Shown piece by piece: positions 41,035 to 50,521 of a stretch of 50,532 nucleotides of DNA. The notes beneath the pieces were generated by a model. It worked only from the letters and a program-made list of their open reading frames with translations. It ran no database searches and was not told the origin of the DNA. Position 1 is the stretch's first letter; each line of letters opens with the position of its first letter. The stretch lies in the NCBI GenBank assembly GCA_945868305.1, contig CAMBKU010000011.1, positions 1 to 50,532 of the forward strand, read 5' to 3'. The DNA is from an uncultured Lachnospiraceae bacterium (GTDB lineage: Bacteria > Bacillota > Clostridia > Lachnospirales > Lachnospiraceae). Made by a program: the position numbers and the translations under genes.

Positions 41035-43287
41035 ATGAGAGAATTTGAGCAGTGGGAAGGATTTTCCGGAAGAAAGTGGAAGGAAGGCGTGGATGTACGC
41101 GATTTTATCCAGAACAACTATAAACCATATGAAGGAGATGAGTCTTTTTTAGAGGGACCGACAGAAGCTACCGATAAATTATGGGGTAAGCTGCAGGAAC
41201 TTCAGAAAGAGGAGCGTAAAAAAGGCGGAGTCCTTGATATGGAAACAGAAGTTGTATCTTCCATTACCGCTTATGGCCCAGCTTATATCAGTGATGAGTT
41301 AAAGGATATGGAGCAGGTTGTCGGCTTGCAGACAGACAAGCCATTAAAACGTGCGTTTATGCCATATGGCGGTATCAAGATGGCAGAGCAGTCCTGCACT
41401 ATGTATGGATATCAACCGAGTGAAAAACTGCATGAGATTTTCACAAAATATCATAAGACACACAACGAAGCAGTTTTTGATGTTTACACACCGGAAATGA
41501 AAAAAATGCGTCACAACAAAATCTTGACCGGACTGCCGGATACCTACGGACGCGGTAGAATTGTCGGTGATTACCGCAGAGTGGCTCTTTACGGTATTGA
41601 TTACTTAATCGAGCAGAAACAAAAAGATTTTGCGGGAACAGCAAGACGTGGTATGAGAAGCAAGGATTTTCGTATCCGTGAAGAACTTGCAGACCAGATT
41701 CGCGCATTAAAAGATATGAAAGTGATGGCAGAGTCCTATGGATATGATATTTCACAGCCGGCAAAAAATGCAAAAGAGGCATTCCAGTGGCTCTATTTCG
41801 CATATCTCGCTGTAATTAAGACTCAGAACGGTGCAGCAATGAGTGTTGGCCGTGTTTCTACTTTCCTTGACATTTATATTGAAAGAGATCTGGAAAAAGG
41901 AATCCTGACAGAAAAGGAAGCACAGGAACTGGTTGACCATATGACCATGAAATTCCGTATGGTAAAATTCGCAAGAATCGAATCCTACAATCAGCTGTTC
42001 TCCGGTGACCCGGTATGGGCAACGCTGGATGTGGCAGGACTTGGTATGGACGGACGTTCCCAGGTAACAAAGACAGACTATCGTTTCTTACATACCTTAG
42101 AAAACATGGGACCTTCTCCAGAGCCAAACCTGACAGTATTATATTCTTCTCATTTGCCAGAAAACTTTAAGAAATATGCTGCTTATATTTCCATCACGAC
42201 AAGCTCTATTCAATATGAGAATGATGATGTTATGCGTCCGGTATGGGGGGACGATTATTCCGTATGCTGCTGTGTATCCGCAACAGAGACCGGAAAAGAA
42301 ATCCAATTCTTCGGAGCAAGAGCAAACCTTGCAAAGTGTCTGCTTTATGCAATCAACGGAGGTGTGGATGAAAAGACAAAAGAACAGGTAGGACCTGCTT
42401 ATCGCCCGATTACTTCCGAGTATCTGGACTATGATGAAGTAATGGAAAAATATGATACCATGATGACATGGCTTGCACAGACGTATGTAGAAACCTTAAA
42501 CATGATTCATTACATGCATGATAAATATTATTACGAAGCATCCCAGATGGCACTGATTGATACGGATGTAAGACGTACCTTTGCAACCGGTATCGCGGGC
42601 TTCTCTCATGTAGTAGATTCTTTAAGTGCGATTAAATATGCAAAAGTAAAAGTAATTCGTGATGAAAACGGACTGGCGGTTGACTATGAGACTACCGGAG
42701 ATTTCCCGCGCTACGGAAATGATGATGAACGTGCGGATGAGATTGCAGTATGGCTGTTACGCACTTTTATGGACAAATTAAGAGCTTGCCATACCTACCG
42801 TGATTCCGAACCGACAACTTCTATTCTTACGATTACATCAAACGTTGTATATGGTAAGGCAACCGGTTCCCTTCCAGATGGAAGAAAAGCAGGAGAACCG
42901 TTATCACCGGGGGCAAATCCATCCTATGGGGCAGAGAACAACGGACTGCTTGCTTCTCTTAACTCTGTTGCAAAATTGCCGTATGAAGAAGCGCTGGACG
43001 GCATTTCCAATACCCAGACTATCAATCCGGGTGCATTGGGACACGATGATGCAGAGAGAGTGCAGAATATGGTTCAGGTATTAGATGGCTATTTCGATCA
43101 GGGTGCACATCACTTAAATGTTAATGTATTCGGAAAAGAAAAGCTCATTGACGCTATGGAGCATCCGGAAAAAGAAGAATATGCAAACTTTACGATTCGT
43201 GTATCTGGTTATGCAGTTAAGTTTATTGACCTGACAAAAGAGCAGCAGATGGACGTTATTTCCAGAACCTGCCATGAGAGAATGTAG
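41035..43287 (+). CDS. pflB: Pyruvate formate-lyase
   Basis: This 750-residue glycyl-radical enzyme converts pyruvate and CoA to acetyl-CoA and formate under anaerobic conditions. The active site has three adjacent cysteines (411-413, in [13 protein letters not shown]), including the expected catalytic pair. The radical glycine is Gly725 in RVSGYAV. The length agrees with PflB rather than other glycyl-radical enzymes. pflA follows 50 bp later. Confidence 0.96.
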   Translation: MREFEQWEGFSGRKWKEGVDVRDFIQNNYKPYEGDESFLEGPTEATDKLWGKLQELQKEERKKGGVLDMETEVVSSITAYGPAYISDELKDMEQVVGLQTDKPLKRAFMPYGGIKMAEQSCTMYGYQPSEKLHEIFTKYHKTHNEAVFDVYTPEMKKMRHNKILTGLPDTYGRGRIVGDYRRVALYGIDYLIEQKQKDFAGTARRGMRSKDFRIREELADQIRALKDMKVMAESYGYDISQPAKNAKEAFQWLYFAYLAVIKTQNGAAMSVGRVSTFLDIYIERDLEKGILTEKEAQELVDHMTMKFRMVKFARIESYNQLFSGDPVWATLDVAGLGMDGRSQVTKTDYRFLHTLENMGPSPEPNLTVLYSSHLPENFKKYAAYISITTSSIQYENDDVMRPVWGDDYSVCCCVSATETGKEIQFFGARANLAKCLLYAINGGVDEKTKEQVGPAYRPITSEYLDYDEVMEKYDTMMTWLAQTYVETLNMIHYMHDKYYYEASQMALIDTDVRRTFATGIAGFSHVVDSLSAIKYAKVKVIRDENGLAVDYETTGDFPRYGNDDERADEIAVWLLRTFMDKLRACHTYRDSEPTTSILTITSNVVYGKATGSLPDGRKAGEPLSPGANPSYGAENNGLLASLNSVAKLPYEEALDGISNTQTINPGALGHDDAERVQNMVQVLDGYFDQGAHHLNVNVFGKEKLIDAMEHPEKEEYANFTIRVSGYAVKFIDLTKEQQMDVISRTCHERM

Positions 43288-43337
43288 GAAAAACTGCAAG
43301 AGATTTGCAAAATAAATAAAAAGGAACGAAAAGATAT

Positions 43338-44087
43338 ATGGAAGAAAGAATCGGATATGTGCATTCTTTGGAAAGCTTTGGTTCCGTAGATGGTCCGGGA
43401 GTCCGGTATGTGATTTTTTTAACAGGCTGTGCGATGCGCTGTCAGTTCTGTCACAATCCGGATACCTGGGACAGGAATTCCGGCACGCCCTACACAGCAG
43501 GGGCGCTGCTGGAAAAGGCCTGTAGATACCGCTCTTACTGGGGAAGTAAGGGCGGTATTACTGTTAGCGGAGGAGAACCGCTACTTCAGATTGATTTTCT
43601 GTTGGAGCTGTTTCAGAAAGCAAAAAAGATGGGCATTCATACAACTCTTGATACCAGTGGAAACCCTTTTACCAGGGAAGAGCCGTTTTTTTCCAAGTGG
43701 CAGGAACTGATGCAGTATACAGACCTGCTTCTTTTGGATATCAAACATATCGACGAAGAAGGACATAAGATTTTGACCGGGAAGACCAATCAAAATATTT
43801 TGGATATGGCAAGACTTTTATCCGATATGGAAAAACCAGTATGGATTCGTCATGTGCTTGTGCCGGAAAGGAATGATACGGATGAATATCTGCATCGTCT
43901 GGCAGATTTTATCCATTCTTTAAAGAACGTGGAGAGGGTGGAAGTTTTGCCTTATCATACACTAGGCGTCTTTAAATGGGAGCAGTTAGGTATTCCTTAT
44001 CCGCTGGAAGGAATTGAGCCGCCAACACCGGAGCGCGTCAAAAACGCAGAGGAGATTCTTGACAGCGCAAAGAAAACCGAACTATAA
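43338..44087 (+). CDS. pflA: Pyruvate formate-lyase activating enzyme
   Basis: This 249-residue radical-SAM enzyme has the cluster motif Cys31-x3-Cys35-x2-Cys38 (GCAMRCQFC) and the SAM-binding GGEPLLQ. It generates the glycyl radical on PflB. The absence of extra ferredoxin domains fits the PflA subgroup. The promoter of the next gene lies inside its 3' end. Confidence 0.95.
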   Translation: MEERIGYVHSLESFGSVDGPGVRYVIFLTGCAMRCQFCHNPDTWDRNSGTPYTAGALLEKACRYRSYWGSKGGITVSGGEPLLQIDFLLELFQKAKKMGIHTTLDTSGNPFTREEPFFSKWQELMQYTDLLLLDIKHIDEEGHKILTGKTNQNILDMARLLSDMEKPVWIRHVLVPERNDTDEYLHRLADFIHSLKNVERVEVLPYHTLGVFKWEQLGIPYPLEGIEPPTPERVKNAEEILDSAKKTEL

Positions 44088-44088
44088 T
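44059..44088 (+). promoter_or_regulatory. Promoter of the second csoR inside the end of pflA
   Basis: TTGACA (44059-44064), 18 bp and TATAAT (44083-44088); it overlaps the pflA stop codon. Confidence 0.7.
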
Positions 44089-44093
44089 AAAAT

Positions 44094-44111
44094 TATACCT
44101 TGGGAGGTATA
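44094..44111 (+). promoter_or_regulatory. CsoR-type operator of csoR2
   Basis: TATACC-TTGGGA-GGTATA, a 6-bp inverted repeat just after the -10, similar to the operators at 2041 and 44546. Confidence 0.7.
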
Positions 44112-44124
44112 TGGAGGTGACGAA

Positions 44125-44400
44125 ATGCGCAAGTGTATGGATGCAGACAATCTGCACCGCAGACTTAAGAAAATCATAGGGCAGGTACAGGCCATCGACC
44201 GAATGGTGGATGAGGATGTTCCCTGTGAGGATGTCCTGGCACAAATTAATGCTGCAAAGTCAGCGCTACACAAGGCGGGGCAGGTCGTACTGGAGGGACA
44301 TATCAAGCATTGCGTCCGGGACGGTATCGAGCATGGAGATGCGGACAAGACCATTGAGAGTTTTACCAAAGCAGTGGAACGTTTTGCTAATATGAAATAG
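44125..44400 (+). CDS. CsoR-family metal-sensing repressor (second copy)
   Basis: This 91-residue DUF156 protein has the Cys-His-Cys triad (DVPCEDVL, GHIKHC). It lacks the CEHC N-terminal extension of the first CsoR. ATG 44125 follows GGAGG by about 7 nt; the longer frame to 44014 lies inside pflA. It probably controls itself and the P-type ATPase gene that follows, whose operator is nearly identical. Cu(I) is likely, but other soft metals are possible. Confidence 0.87.
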   Translation: MRKCMDADNLHRRLKKIIGQVQAIDRMVDEDVPCEDVLAQINAAKSALHKAGQVVLEGHIKHCVRDGIEHGDADKTIESFTKAVERFANMK

Positions 44401-44410
44401 AAAATGGATT

Positions 44411-44444
44411 AAAAAAGAGCAGTTCAAAGGAATTGCTCTTTTTT
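44411..44444 (+). terminator. Terminator after csoR2
   Basis: AGAGCA (44416-44421) pairs with TGCTCT (44434-44439), TTC/GAA extends it, with A-run before and T-run after. Confidence 0.9.
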
Positions 44445-44510
44445 GCTTTTCCGGGTAGTAATATGCACTCTAATTGAGAAAAATTGACAAATAAGCAAGG
44501 CGCGAATTTA

Positions 44511-44540
44511 TTGACAGGTTAAAATCTTCTTTTTTATAAT
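44511..44540 (+). promoter_or_regulatory. Promoter of the second P1B-ATPase gene
   Basis: TTGACA (44511-44516), 18 bp and TATAAT (44535-44540). Confidence 0.8.
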
Positions 44541-44545
44541 ATACC

Positions 44546-44563
44546 TATACCCATATGGGTATA
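44546..44563 (+). promoter_or_regulatory. CsoR-type operator before the P1B-ATPase
   Basis: TATACCCATATGGGTATA is a perfect 18-bp palindrome at the predicted transcription start. Confidence 0.85.
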
Positions 44564-44578
44564 CAAAGGAGGAGATTT

Positions 44579-46459
44579 ATGAAGCTGATTTTAAAAAAAA
44601 TGGAACATATTATGGAATTCGGTGGAATGAAGAAGGATATTACATTATTAGTGATTTCAGGCATTGCACTGATTATCAGTATCTTTGATTTTTTTCCAAT
44701 GCCCTTTGATGCTGCATGGATTGCCATTGTTCTTTGTGGAATCCCAATCATACTGGAGGCGGTGATTGGTCTTGTGACGCGGTTTGATATTAAGGCGGAT
44801 GTCCTGGTTTCCCTCGCGCTTATTGCATCCGTTTGTATCGGAGAAGATTTTGCGGCTGGCGAAGTGGCGTTTATTATGCAGCTTGGGAGCCTGCTGGAGG
44901 AACTTACTGTGGCGAGAGCCAGGGCGGGAATTGAAAAGCTGGTTCATCTGACACCTCAGACTGCCCGTATACTTGAGGGAGAAACGGAAAGAATCATTCC
45001 TGCAGAACAGGTGCAGATTGATGATGTGTTAAAAGTTCTGCCGGGAGAGACAATTCCGGTGGACGGAATCATTATAGAGGGAGAGACCTCAATTAATCAG
45101 GCAGTTATGACAGGAGAATCCCTTCCTGTGGATAAGACTGTAGGAGATGAGGTGCTAAGCGGGACAGTAAATCAGTTCGGAGCTTTCCGGATGCGGGCAG
45201 CAAAAGTGGGTGAGGACAGCTCAATCCAGCGCATGGTTCGGCTGGTGCAGTCGGCAGATGCCGGAAAGGCAAAAATTGTAGGACTTGCTGACCGATGGGC
45301 CACATGGATTGTTGTGATTGCCCTGTCGGCAGCGGCTGTAACCTGGCTTATTACCGGACAGATTATCCGTGCCGTGACAATTTTGGTTGTGTTTTGTCCT
45401 TGTGCGCTGGTACTTGCTACGCCGACGGCAATCATGGCGGTAATCGGAAATGCGACAAAGCATGGATTTTTAGTCCGGGAGGGAGATGCGCTGGAGCGGT
45501 TGGCGGCGGTGAAACGGATTGCATTTGATAAAACAGGAACATTGACATTCGGAACACCTGAGGTTGTGGCTGTAGTAAGCTGTAATCCTGCTTATTCTAA
45601 TGAGGAGATTTATTCCCTTGCTGCGGCAGCAGAGCAGTTTTCCGAGCATCCGCTTGGAAAGGCAGTGGTACGCTGCTACAGAAAGGAATACTCAAAAGTG
45701 GTGTCTGCAGCAGAGAAGTTTCAAATGATTCCGGGACAGGGAATTTTGGCGGAAGTCTCCGGAAAAGAGGTATTAGCAGGAAATCGCAGGTTGCTTACAG
45801 AACAGGGAATTAAATTATCGCAGGAAGTTCTTGCAGAAACGGAAAAGTACCCAAAAGAGGGAAGTACGCTTATTTATCTTGCAGTGGGGCAAACACCGAT
45901 GGGCTATCTTGTGTTGGCAGATACGATTCGCCCGGAGAGTAAAAAGATGATAGAGAAGCTGGAGGAGCTTAAGGTGGAGCCGGTTCTTTTGACAGGAGAT
46001 CATGAGAATGCAGCGAAGACGATTGCAGCGCGGCTTGGCATTATGGAAGTTCATGCAGATTGTATGCCGGAGGATAAGCTGCATTGGATTGGAGTGTATC
46101 AAAAACAACAGGAACCGATATGTATGATTGGTGATGGAATCAATGACGCACCGTCTTTAAAAATGGCGGATGTGGGAATTGCCATGGGCGGTGTTGGAAG
46201 TGATATTGCGGTGGATGCCGCAGATATTGCGCTGGTGGATGACGAGGTAAAAGAGCTGCCGCATCTTTTCGCTCTGTCCAGAAGAATGATGCTTACCATA
46301 AAGTGTAATCTGTCTTTTTCTATGGGACTAAATTTCGTGGCGATTGTTCTGGCCATGACCGGAATACTGAATCCGGTCATTGGGGCACTGGTGCATAATG
46401 CGGGTTCGGTGCTTGTGATTATAAATTCCGCATTGCTCCTAAAATGGAGAAAAAAATAA
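44579..46459 (+). CDS. P1B-type heavy-metal ATPase, metal uncertain
   Basis: This 626-residue membrane ATPase has no HMA domain at either end. It has TGES, CPC in FCPCALVLATP (about 272), DKTGT (about 317), SEHP and GDGIND (about 518). The last helix reads LVHNAGSVLVIINS: an HN in place of the copper-type MxxSS or the Zn-type Asp, so the transported metal is not clear. A CsoR operator precedes it, which points to Cu(I) or another soft cation. ATG 44579 follows AAAGGAGGAG. Confidence 0.88.
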   Translation: MKLILKKMEHIMEFGGMKKDITLLVISGIALIISIFDFFPMPFDAAWIAIVLCGIPIILEAVIGLVTRFDIKADVLVSLALIASVCIGEDFAAGEVAFIMQLGSLLEELTVARARAGIEKLVHLTPQTARILEGETERIIPAEQVQIDDVLKVLPGETIPVDGIIIEGETSINQAVMTGESLPVDKTVGDEVLSGTVNQFGAFRMRAAKVGEDSSIQRMVRLVQSADAGKAKIVGLADRWATWIVVIALSAAAVTWLITGQIIRAVTILVVFCPCALVLATPTAIMAVIGNATKHGFLVREGDALERLAAVKRIAFDKTGTLTFGTPEVVAVVSCNPAYSNEEIYSLAAAAEQFSEHPLGKAVVRCYRKEYSKVVSAAEKFQMIPGQGILAEVSGKEVLAGNRRLLTEQGIKLSQEVLAETEKYPKEGSTLIYLAVGQTPMGYLVLADTIRPESKKMIEKLEELKVEPVLLTGDHENAAKTIAARLGIMEVHADCMPEDKLHWIGVYQKQQEPICMIGDGINDAPSLKMADVGIAMGGVGSDIAVDAADIALVDDEVKELPHLFALSRRMMLTIKCNLSFSMGLNFVAIVLAMTGILNPVIGALVHNAGSVLVIINSALLLKWRKK

Positions 46460-46483
46460 ATTGCAGAAAGAAGGACAGCCTGT

Positions 46484-47182
46484 TTAGGCCGATTGTGCAG
46501 AGAATTGCGCAGATACGACCTCAAGCTGTTCTTCCTTTATAACCAGATACAGTGCAATAGCGAGTGGAGCAGCGAGAAGCCAGCATGCTTTAACCTGGCA
46601 GAACTTGCAGGCAAAAAAGGAAATCACTACACCCAGGTGGAAAAAGATTAAAGAATTTGCGAACAATATCATTTTGTCGCGGGAAGCGACATCTTTTTCC
46701 AGAACATAGCTGCCAAGAGCCAGAGAAAACTGTTTAAAGTTATTGGTGGAAAAGATGGTAGAACTATTATAACCCGCAGTACCGTGGAAAACACACCACT
46801 GGGTAGACATCATAAAAAATATCGGGTACAGGCAGAGAACGGGATTTGCCTGTGATGGGAGAAATCCCAGAAGAAGCAGACAGACAGCCTCTGCAAAAAG
46901 TGCATATTTTTTTAAATTGAAGTGTGTTTTTTTCTCAAGTACGACAGTAATCTCGATTGCGGCGAAATACAGTCCCAGACCGCCAAGACGAATAAGAAAA
47001 GAAAAAATATCGCCACCAAGCAGGTTTAAAAACAGATAAATCAAATTGGAGGTTTGTGCGGAACCTAAATTGTCACAGCGGATTAACAGGGCGTAAGCAC
47101 CCATAAAACCACCGATAAGACACATGATGCGGTGAAGATTTAAATCGGTTTTCTTTTGTAACGAAATAATTTCTTCTTGCAT
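46484..47182 (-). CDS. DUF1275 (YoaK-type) membrane protein
   Basis: This 232-residue protein has about six membrane helices and the family motif GAYALLIRCDNLGSAQTSNLI. Function is not established for the family. An AGAAAGGATG ribosome site precedes it on the minus strand. It is convergent with the ATPase gene. Confidence 0.8.
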   Translation of the reverse strand: MQEEIISLQKKTDLNLHRIMCLIGGFMGAYALLIRCDNLGSAQTSNLIYLFLNLLGGDIFSFLIRLGGLGLYFAAIEITVVLEKKTHFNLKKYALFAEAVCLLLLGFLPSQANPVLCLYPIFFMMSTQWCVFHGTAGYNSSTIFSTNNFKQFSLALGSYVLEKDVASRDKMILFANSLIFFHLGVVISFFACKFCQVKACWLLAAPLAIALYLVIKEEQLEVVSAQFSAQSA

Positions 47183-47208
47183 GTTACAACATCCTTTCTA
47201 AATAAATA

Positions 47209-47709
47209 TCAGTCAAAAATTTGCTTTATGCTGTCATAATGCAGGAAAATACCTTCCTTTGCGTAGCCTTCGATTTCTGAAAGTGTGGCGAAGGAAAAGC
47301 CGGAGGTTTCCGCTTCCTGTAAGGTGACATCATTTTCATTGATATCCATGATATATTTGTATATATCTACAAAGTAATTATTTTTTTCTTCCGGGTTTAC
47401 CCGTTTGTAAGTAAAGGCATAACCGCCTTCGGCATTTGATACGTCGATGCCGGTTTCTTCACGGATTTCACGTTTTATGGCTTCTTCTCCCGTCTCGCCA
47501 GCCATGACGCCGCCGCCGGGAACTTCCCACCATCCGGCTGCCCATTCCTTATCCAGTTTACGTCGGGTAATAAGGTAAGTGCCATCCGGTCGTTTGATAA
47601 CACCAAGTACCGTGAGGTGAAACTCGTCCGGTTTCATATTCCAGTCGTTCCGTTTCATGGTCCGTCCGGTTTTTTCTTTGTTTTCATTATAAATATCCCA
47701 TAATTCCAT
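47209..47709 (-). CDS. NUDIX hydrolase
   Basis: This 166-residue hydrolase has a complete NUDIX box beginning GGGVMAGETGEEAIKR and ending EIREETGI, which binds Mg and attacks nucleoside-diphosphate-linked substrates. The N-terminal MELWDIYNENKEKTGRTM is similar to IPP-isomerase-like NUDIX proteins. Substrate unknown. It is 26 bp upstream of the DUF1275 gene and may be in the same transcript. Confidence 0.88.
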   Translation of the reverse strand: MELWDIYNENKEKTGRTMKRNDWNMKPDEFHLTVLGVIKRPDGTYLITRRKLDKEWAAGWWEVPGGGVMAGETGEEAIKREIREETGIDVSNAEGGYAFTYKRVNPEEKNNYFVDIYKYIMDINENDVTLQEAETSGFSFATLSEIEGYAKEGIFLHYDSIKQIFD

Positions 47710-47839
47710 GATTCATTTTCCTTTAAATTTAATATGATTAAAAGCAACTTAAACTATTTTAGCAGTATTTTCCGAAAAAGTATAGTCACATCTTTTATAT
47801 TATGTGGTTCATAAATGTTATTTGACGAATAATTTTCTA

Positions 47840-47867
47840 TTGACAGGAACAAAATAGGTGCTATAAT
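47840..47867 (+). promoter_or_regulatory. Promoter of the Zn/Cd efflux operon
   Basis: TTGACA (47840-47845), 16 bp and TATAAT (47862-47867). Confidence 0.85.
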
Positions 47868-47876
47868 ATAATCAAA

Positions 47877-47898
47877 CATATGAATAAGTGTTCATATG
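47877..47898 (+). promoter_or_regulatory. ArsR/SmtB-type operator
   Basis: CATATGAA-TAAGTG-TTCATATG is a perfect 8-bp inverted repeat with the TGAA-N6-TTCA core of SmtB/CzrA/CadC operators. It lies just after the -10. The repressor gene at 50159 is the likely ligand. Confidence 0.85.
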
Positions 47899-47950
47899 AT
47901 AAAGAGTAAACAGAATAAATAATAATATAAAAAGAAAGGAAATTAAAATT

Positions 47951-48169
47951 ATGAAAAAAACTTATAAGATTGATGTGGATTGTGCAAACTGTGCAAATAA
48001 GATGGAAGAAGCTGCAAAGAATACCGCAGGGGTAAAGGACGCGGTCGTAAATTTTATGACGTTAAAAATGACGGTGGAATTTGAAGAGGGAAAAGAACCG
48101 AAAGAGGTTATGCAGGAGGTCTTAAAAAACTGTAAGAAAGTTGAAGATGATTGTGAAATCTTTTTATAG
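47951..48169 (+). CDS. HMA-domain metal-binding protein
   Basis: This 72-residue protein is a single ferredoxin-like HMA domain with the DCANCANKM metal motif, as in the N-terminal domains of Zn/Cd ATPases. An acidic-Cys end (VEDDCEIFL) may add a ligand. It is first in the operon with an ATPase lacking HMA domains, so it acts as the separate metal-delivery domain. Confidence 0.9.
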   Translation: MKKTYKIDVDCANCANKMEEAAKNTAGVKDAVVNFMTLKMTVEFEEGKEPKEVMQEVLKNCKKVEDDCEIFL

Positions 48170-48189
48170 GATTTTGTGTAGCAGGTTAT

Positions 48190-48219
48190 CATACGGCAGT
48201 ACTATGATGCTGCCGTATG
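48190..48219 (+). other. Hairpin between the HMA gene and the ATPase
   Basis: CATACGGCAG (48190-48199) and CTGCCGTATG (48210-48219) form a 10-bp stem with a 10-nt loop and no T-run. It probably stabilises the short upstream message or sets unequal expression of the two genes. Confidence 0.6.
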
Positions 48220-48246
48220 GTAAAAGGAAAAAGAGGAGGAAGCGCT

Positions 48247-50115
48247 ATGAATAAAAAACAGAAAAAGGTTTTCGTCCGGATTATCATTACGGCAGTGCTC
48301 ATGATTGTTTTCTCACAGCTTCCGATAGAAGGCTGGCTGCGTCTGGCATTGTTTTTGATTCCGTATCTGGTTATCGGATATGATATATTAAAGAAAGCGT
48401 TTAAGGGGATTTTAAACAGACAGGTTTTTGATGAAAATTTTCTGATGGCAGTTGCTACGATTGGGGCAATCGTGCTTGGAAGCTATACAGAAGGCGTTGC
48501 AGTTATGCTGTTTTATCAGATTGGCGAGCTGTTTCAGAGCTATGCAGTTGGGAAAAGCAGAAGAAATATCAGTGAGCTAATGGATATCCGTCCGGATTAT
48601 GCCAATATAGAGAGGGACGGAAAGCTCGAAAAGGTTGACCCGGATGAAGTGGAGATTGGAACGATAATTGTTGTACAACCGGGGGAAAAAGTACCGATTG
48701 ACGGTATTGTTGCCGAAGGAAGCACCACACTAAATACCAGCGCACTGACCGGGGAGAGTCTTCCCAGGGAGGTAACCGTAGGTGATGAAGTGGTTAGTGG
48801 CTGTATCAATATGACAGGTGTCTTAAAGATAGAGACGACAAAGGAATTTGGGGAATCTACAGTATCAAAGATTTTGGATCTGGTGGAAAATTCAAGCTCT
48901 AAGAAATCCAAATCCGAGAATTTTATTTCCAAATTTGCAAGATACTATACACCGGCTGTCTGTTACGGAGCACTGGCGCTGGCAGTATTGCCTCCGGTTG
49001 TAAGAATGCTTATTCTGGGGCTTACACCGGAATGGGGTGACTGGATTTATCGTGCCCTGACATTTTTGGTTATTAGTTGCCCCTGCGCGCTGGTTATCAG
49101 TATTCCGCTCAGCTTCTTTGCAGGAATTGGCGGAGCGAGCAGAGAAGGCGTTTTGGTTAAAGGGTCTAATTATCTGGAAACGTTGGCACAGACAAAATAT
49201 GTGGTGTTTGATAAAACCGGAACAATGACGCAGGGCGTATTCGAGGTGAGCGGTGTACATCATAATAAAATGGAAGAAGAAAAGCTTTTAGAGTATGCTG
49301 CGTTGGCGGAGAGCGCTTCTTCCCATCCGATTAGTAAGAGTTTACAGCGGGCATATGGGAAAGCAATCGACCGAAGCCGTGTTACTGATGTGGAGGAAAT
49401 CAGTGGAAACGGTGTGACAGCAAAGGTAGATGGAGTTCCAGTGGCTGCCGGAAATGCAAAATTGATGGAGCGTCTTGGCATAGATTATCAGGAGTGCCAT
49501 CATGTGGGAACTATCGTGCATATGGCGGTAAATGGGGAGTATGCGGGACATATCCTGATTTCTGATATCTTAAAACCGAATGCAAAAGCGGCAATTCAGT
49601 CCTTAAAGCATGCAGGCATTACAAAGACCGTCATGCTGACCGGAGATGCTAAAAATGTGGCAGAACAGGTGGCAAAAGAACTGGATATTTCAGAAGTCTA
49701 CAGTGAACTTCTTCCGGCAGATAAGGTGACAAAGGTGGAGGAACTTTTGCAGCAGAAAGGTGAGAAAGAAAAACTTGCTTTTGTCGGAGATGGAATTAAC
49801 GATGCGCCGGTTCTCTCCAGGGCAGATATTGGTATTGCCATGGGCGCACTGGGCTCCGATGCGGCAATCGAGGCGGCTGATGTCGTTTTGATGGATGATG
49901 ATCCCCTTAAGATTGCAAAGGCAATTAAAATCTCCAGGAAATGCCTGCGTATCGTCTACGAAAATATTTATTTTGCAATCGGAATCAAGGTGCTTTGTCT
50001 GATTCTCGGAGCGCTCGGTATTGCAAATATGTGGCTTGCGATTTTTGCGGATGTGGGCGTTATGGTTCTTGCTGTTTTGAATGCCATTCGGGCATTGTTT
50101 GTAAAAAAACTTTAA
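48247..50115 (+). CDS. zntA: Zn/Cd-type P1B-ATPase
   Basis: This 622-residue efflux ATPase has no N-terminal HMA domain. It has TGES, CPC in ISCPCALVISIP (about 277), DKTGT (about 321), SSHP and GDGIND (about 513). The last helix FADVGVMVLAVLNAIRAL carries the conserved Asp of Zn/Cd/Pb exporters. ATG 48247 follows AGAGGAGGA; an earlier ATG (48217) is in the hairpin. Confidence 0.92.
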   Translation: MNKKQKKVFVRIIITAVLMIVFSQLPIEGWLRLALFLIPYLVIGYDILKKAFKGILNRQVFDENFLMAVATIGAIVLGSYTEGVAVMLFYQIGELFQSYAVGKSRRNISELMDIRPDYANIERDGKLEKVDPDEVEIGTIIVVQPGEKVPIDGIVAEGSTTLNTSALTGESLPREVTVGDEVVSGCINMTGVLKIETTKEFGESTVSKILDLVENSSSKKSKSENFISKFARYYTPAVCYGALALAVLPPVVRMLILGLTPEWGDWIYRALTFLVISCPCALVISIPLSFFAGIGGASREGVLVKGSNYLETLAQTKYVVFDKTGTMTQGVFEVSGVHHNKMEEEKLLEYAALAESASSHPISKSLQRAYGKAIDRSRVTDVEEISGNGVTAKVDGVPVAAGNAKLMERLGIDYQECHHVGTIVHMAVNGEYAGHILISDILKPNAKAAIQSLKHAGITKTVMLTGDAKNVAEQVAKELDISEVYSELLPADKVTKVEELLQQKGEKEKLAFVGDGINDAPVLSRADIGIAMGALGSDAAIEAADVVLMDDDPLKIAKAIKISRKCLRIVYENIYFAIGIKVLCLILGALGIANMWLAIFADVGVMVLAVLNAIRALFVKKL

Positions 50116-50158
50116 TTTGTAATAAAATGAGCAGATAAAATAAGGGATAGGTGATAAT

Positions 50159-50521
50159 ATGGCGGAAAAGGAAATAGAATGCTGCGAGGCAGTGGAGGTT
50201 CACGAAAATTTGCTTAAAATTGTAAATGAGACGATGCCGGAGGAGACAGAGCTGTATGATCTGGCAGAACTTTTTAAGGTATTCGGGGATTCCACACGTA
50301 TCCGCATTTTGTTTGTATTGTTTGAAGCGGAGGTATGTGTGTGTGATCTGGCACAGGCACTTCAGATGACTCAGTCCGCCATTTCTCACCAGCTTAAAAT
50401 TTTAAAGCAGAATAAGTTGGTGAAAAGCAGAAGGGAAGGAAAATCAATTTTCTATTCTCTTGCGGACGAGCATGTGCGGACGATTATCGCACAGGGCTGT
50501 GAGCACATTGAAGAAGAATAG
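50159..50521 (+). CDS. ArsR/SmtB-family metal-responsive repressor
   Basis: This 120-residue winged-helix repressor has a recognition helix in QMTQSAISHQLKILK. Metal sites from both known classes are hinted at: Cys-x-Cys in EVCVCDLA with an N-terminal ECCE (CadC-like), and Asp-x-His, His and Glu in the last helix, DEHVRTIIAQGCEHIEE (CzrA-like). It follows zntA by 43 bp and probably represses its own operon through the site at 47877. Both ends of the gene are in the window. Confidence 0.9.
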   Translation: MAEKEIECCEAVEVHENLLKIVNETMPEETELYDLAELFKVFGDSTRIRILFVLFEAEVCVCDLAQALQMTQSAISHQLKILKQNKLVKSRREGKSIFYSLADEHVRTIIAQGCEHIEEE

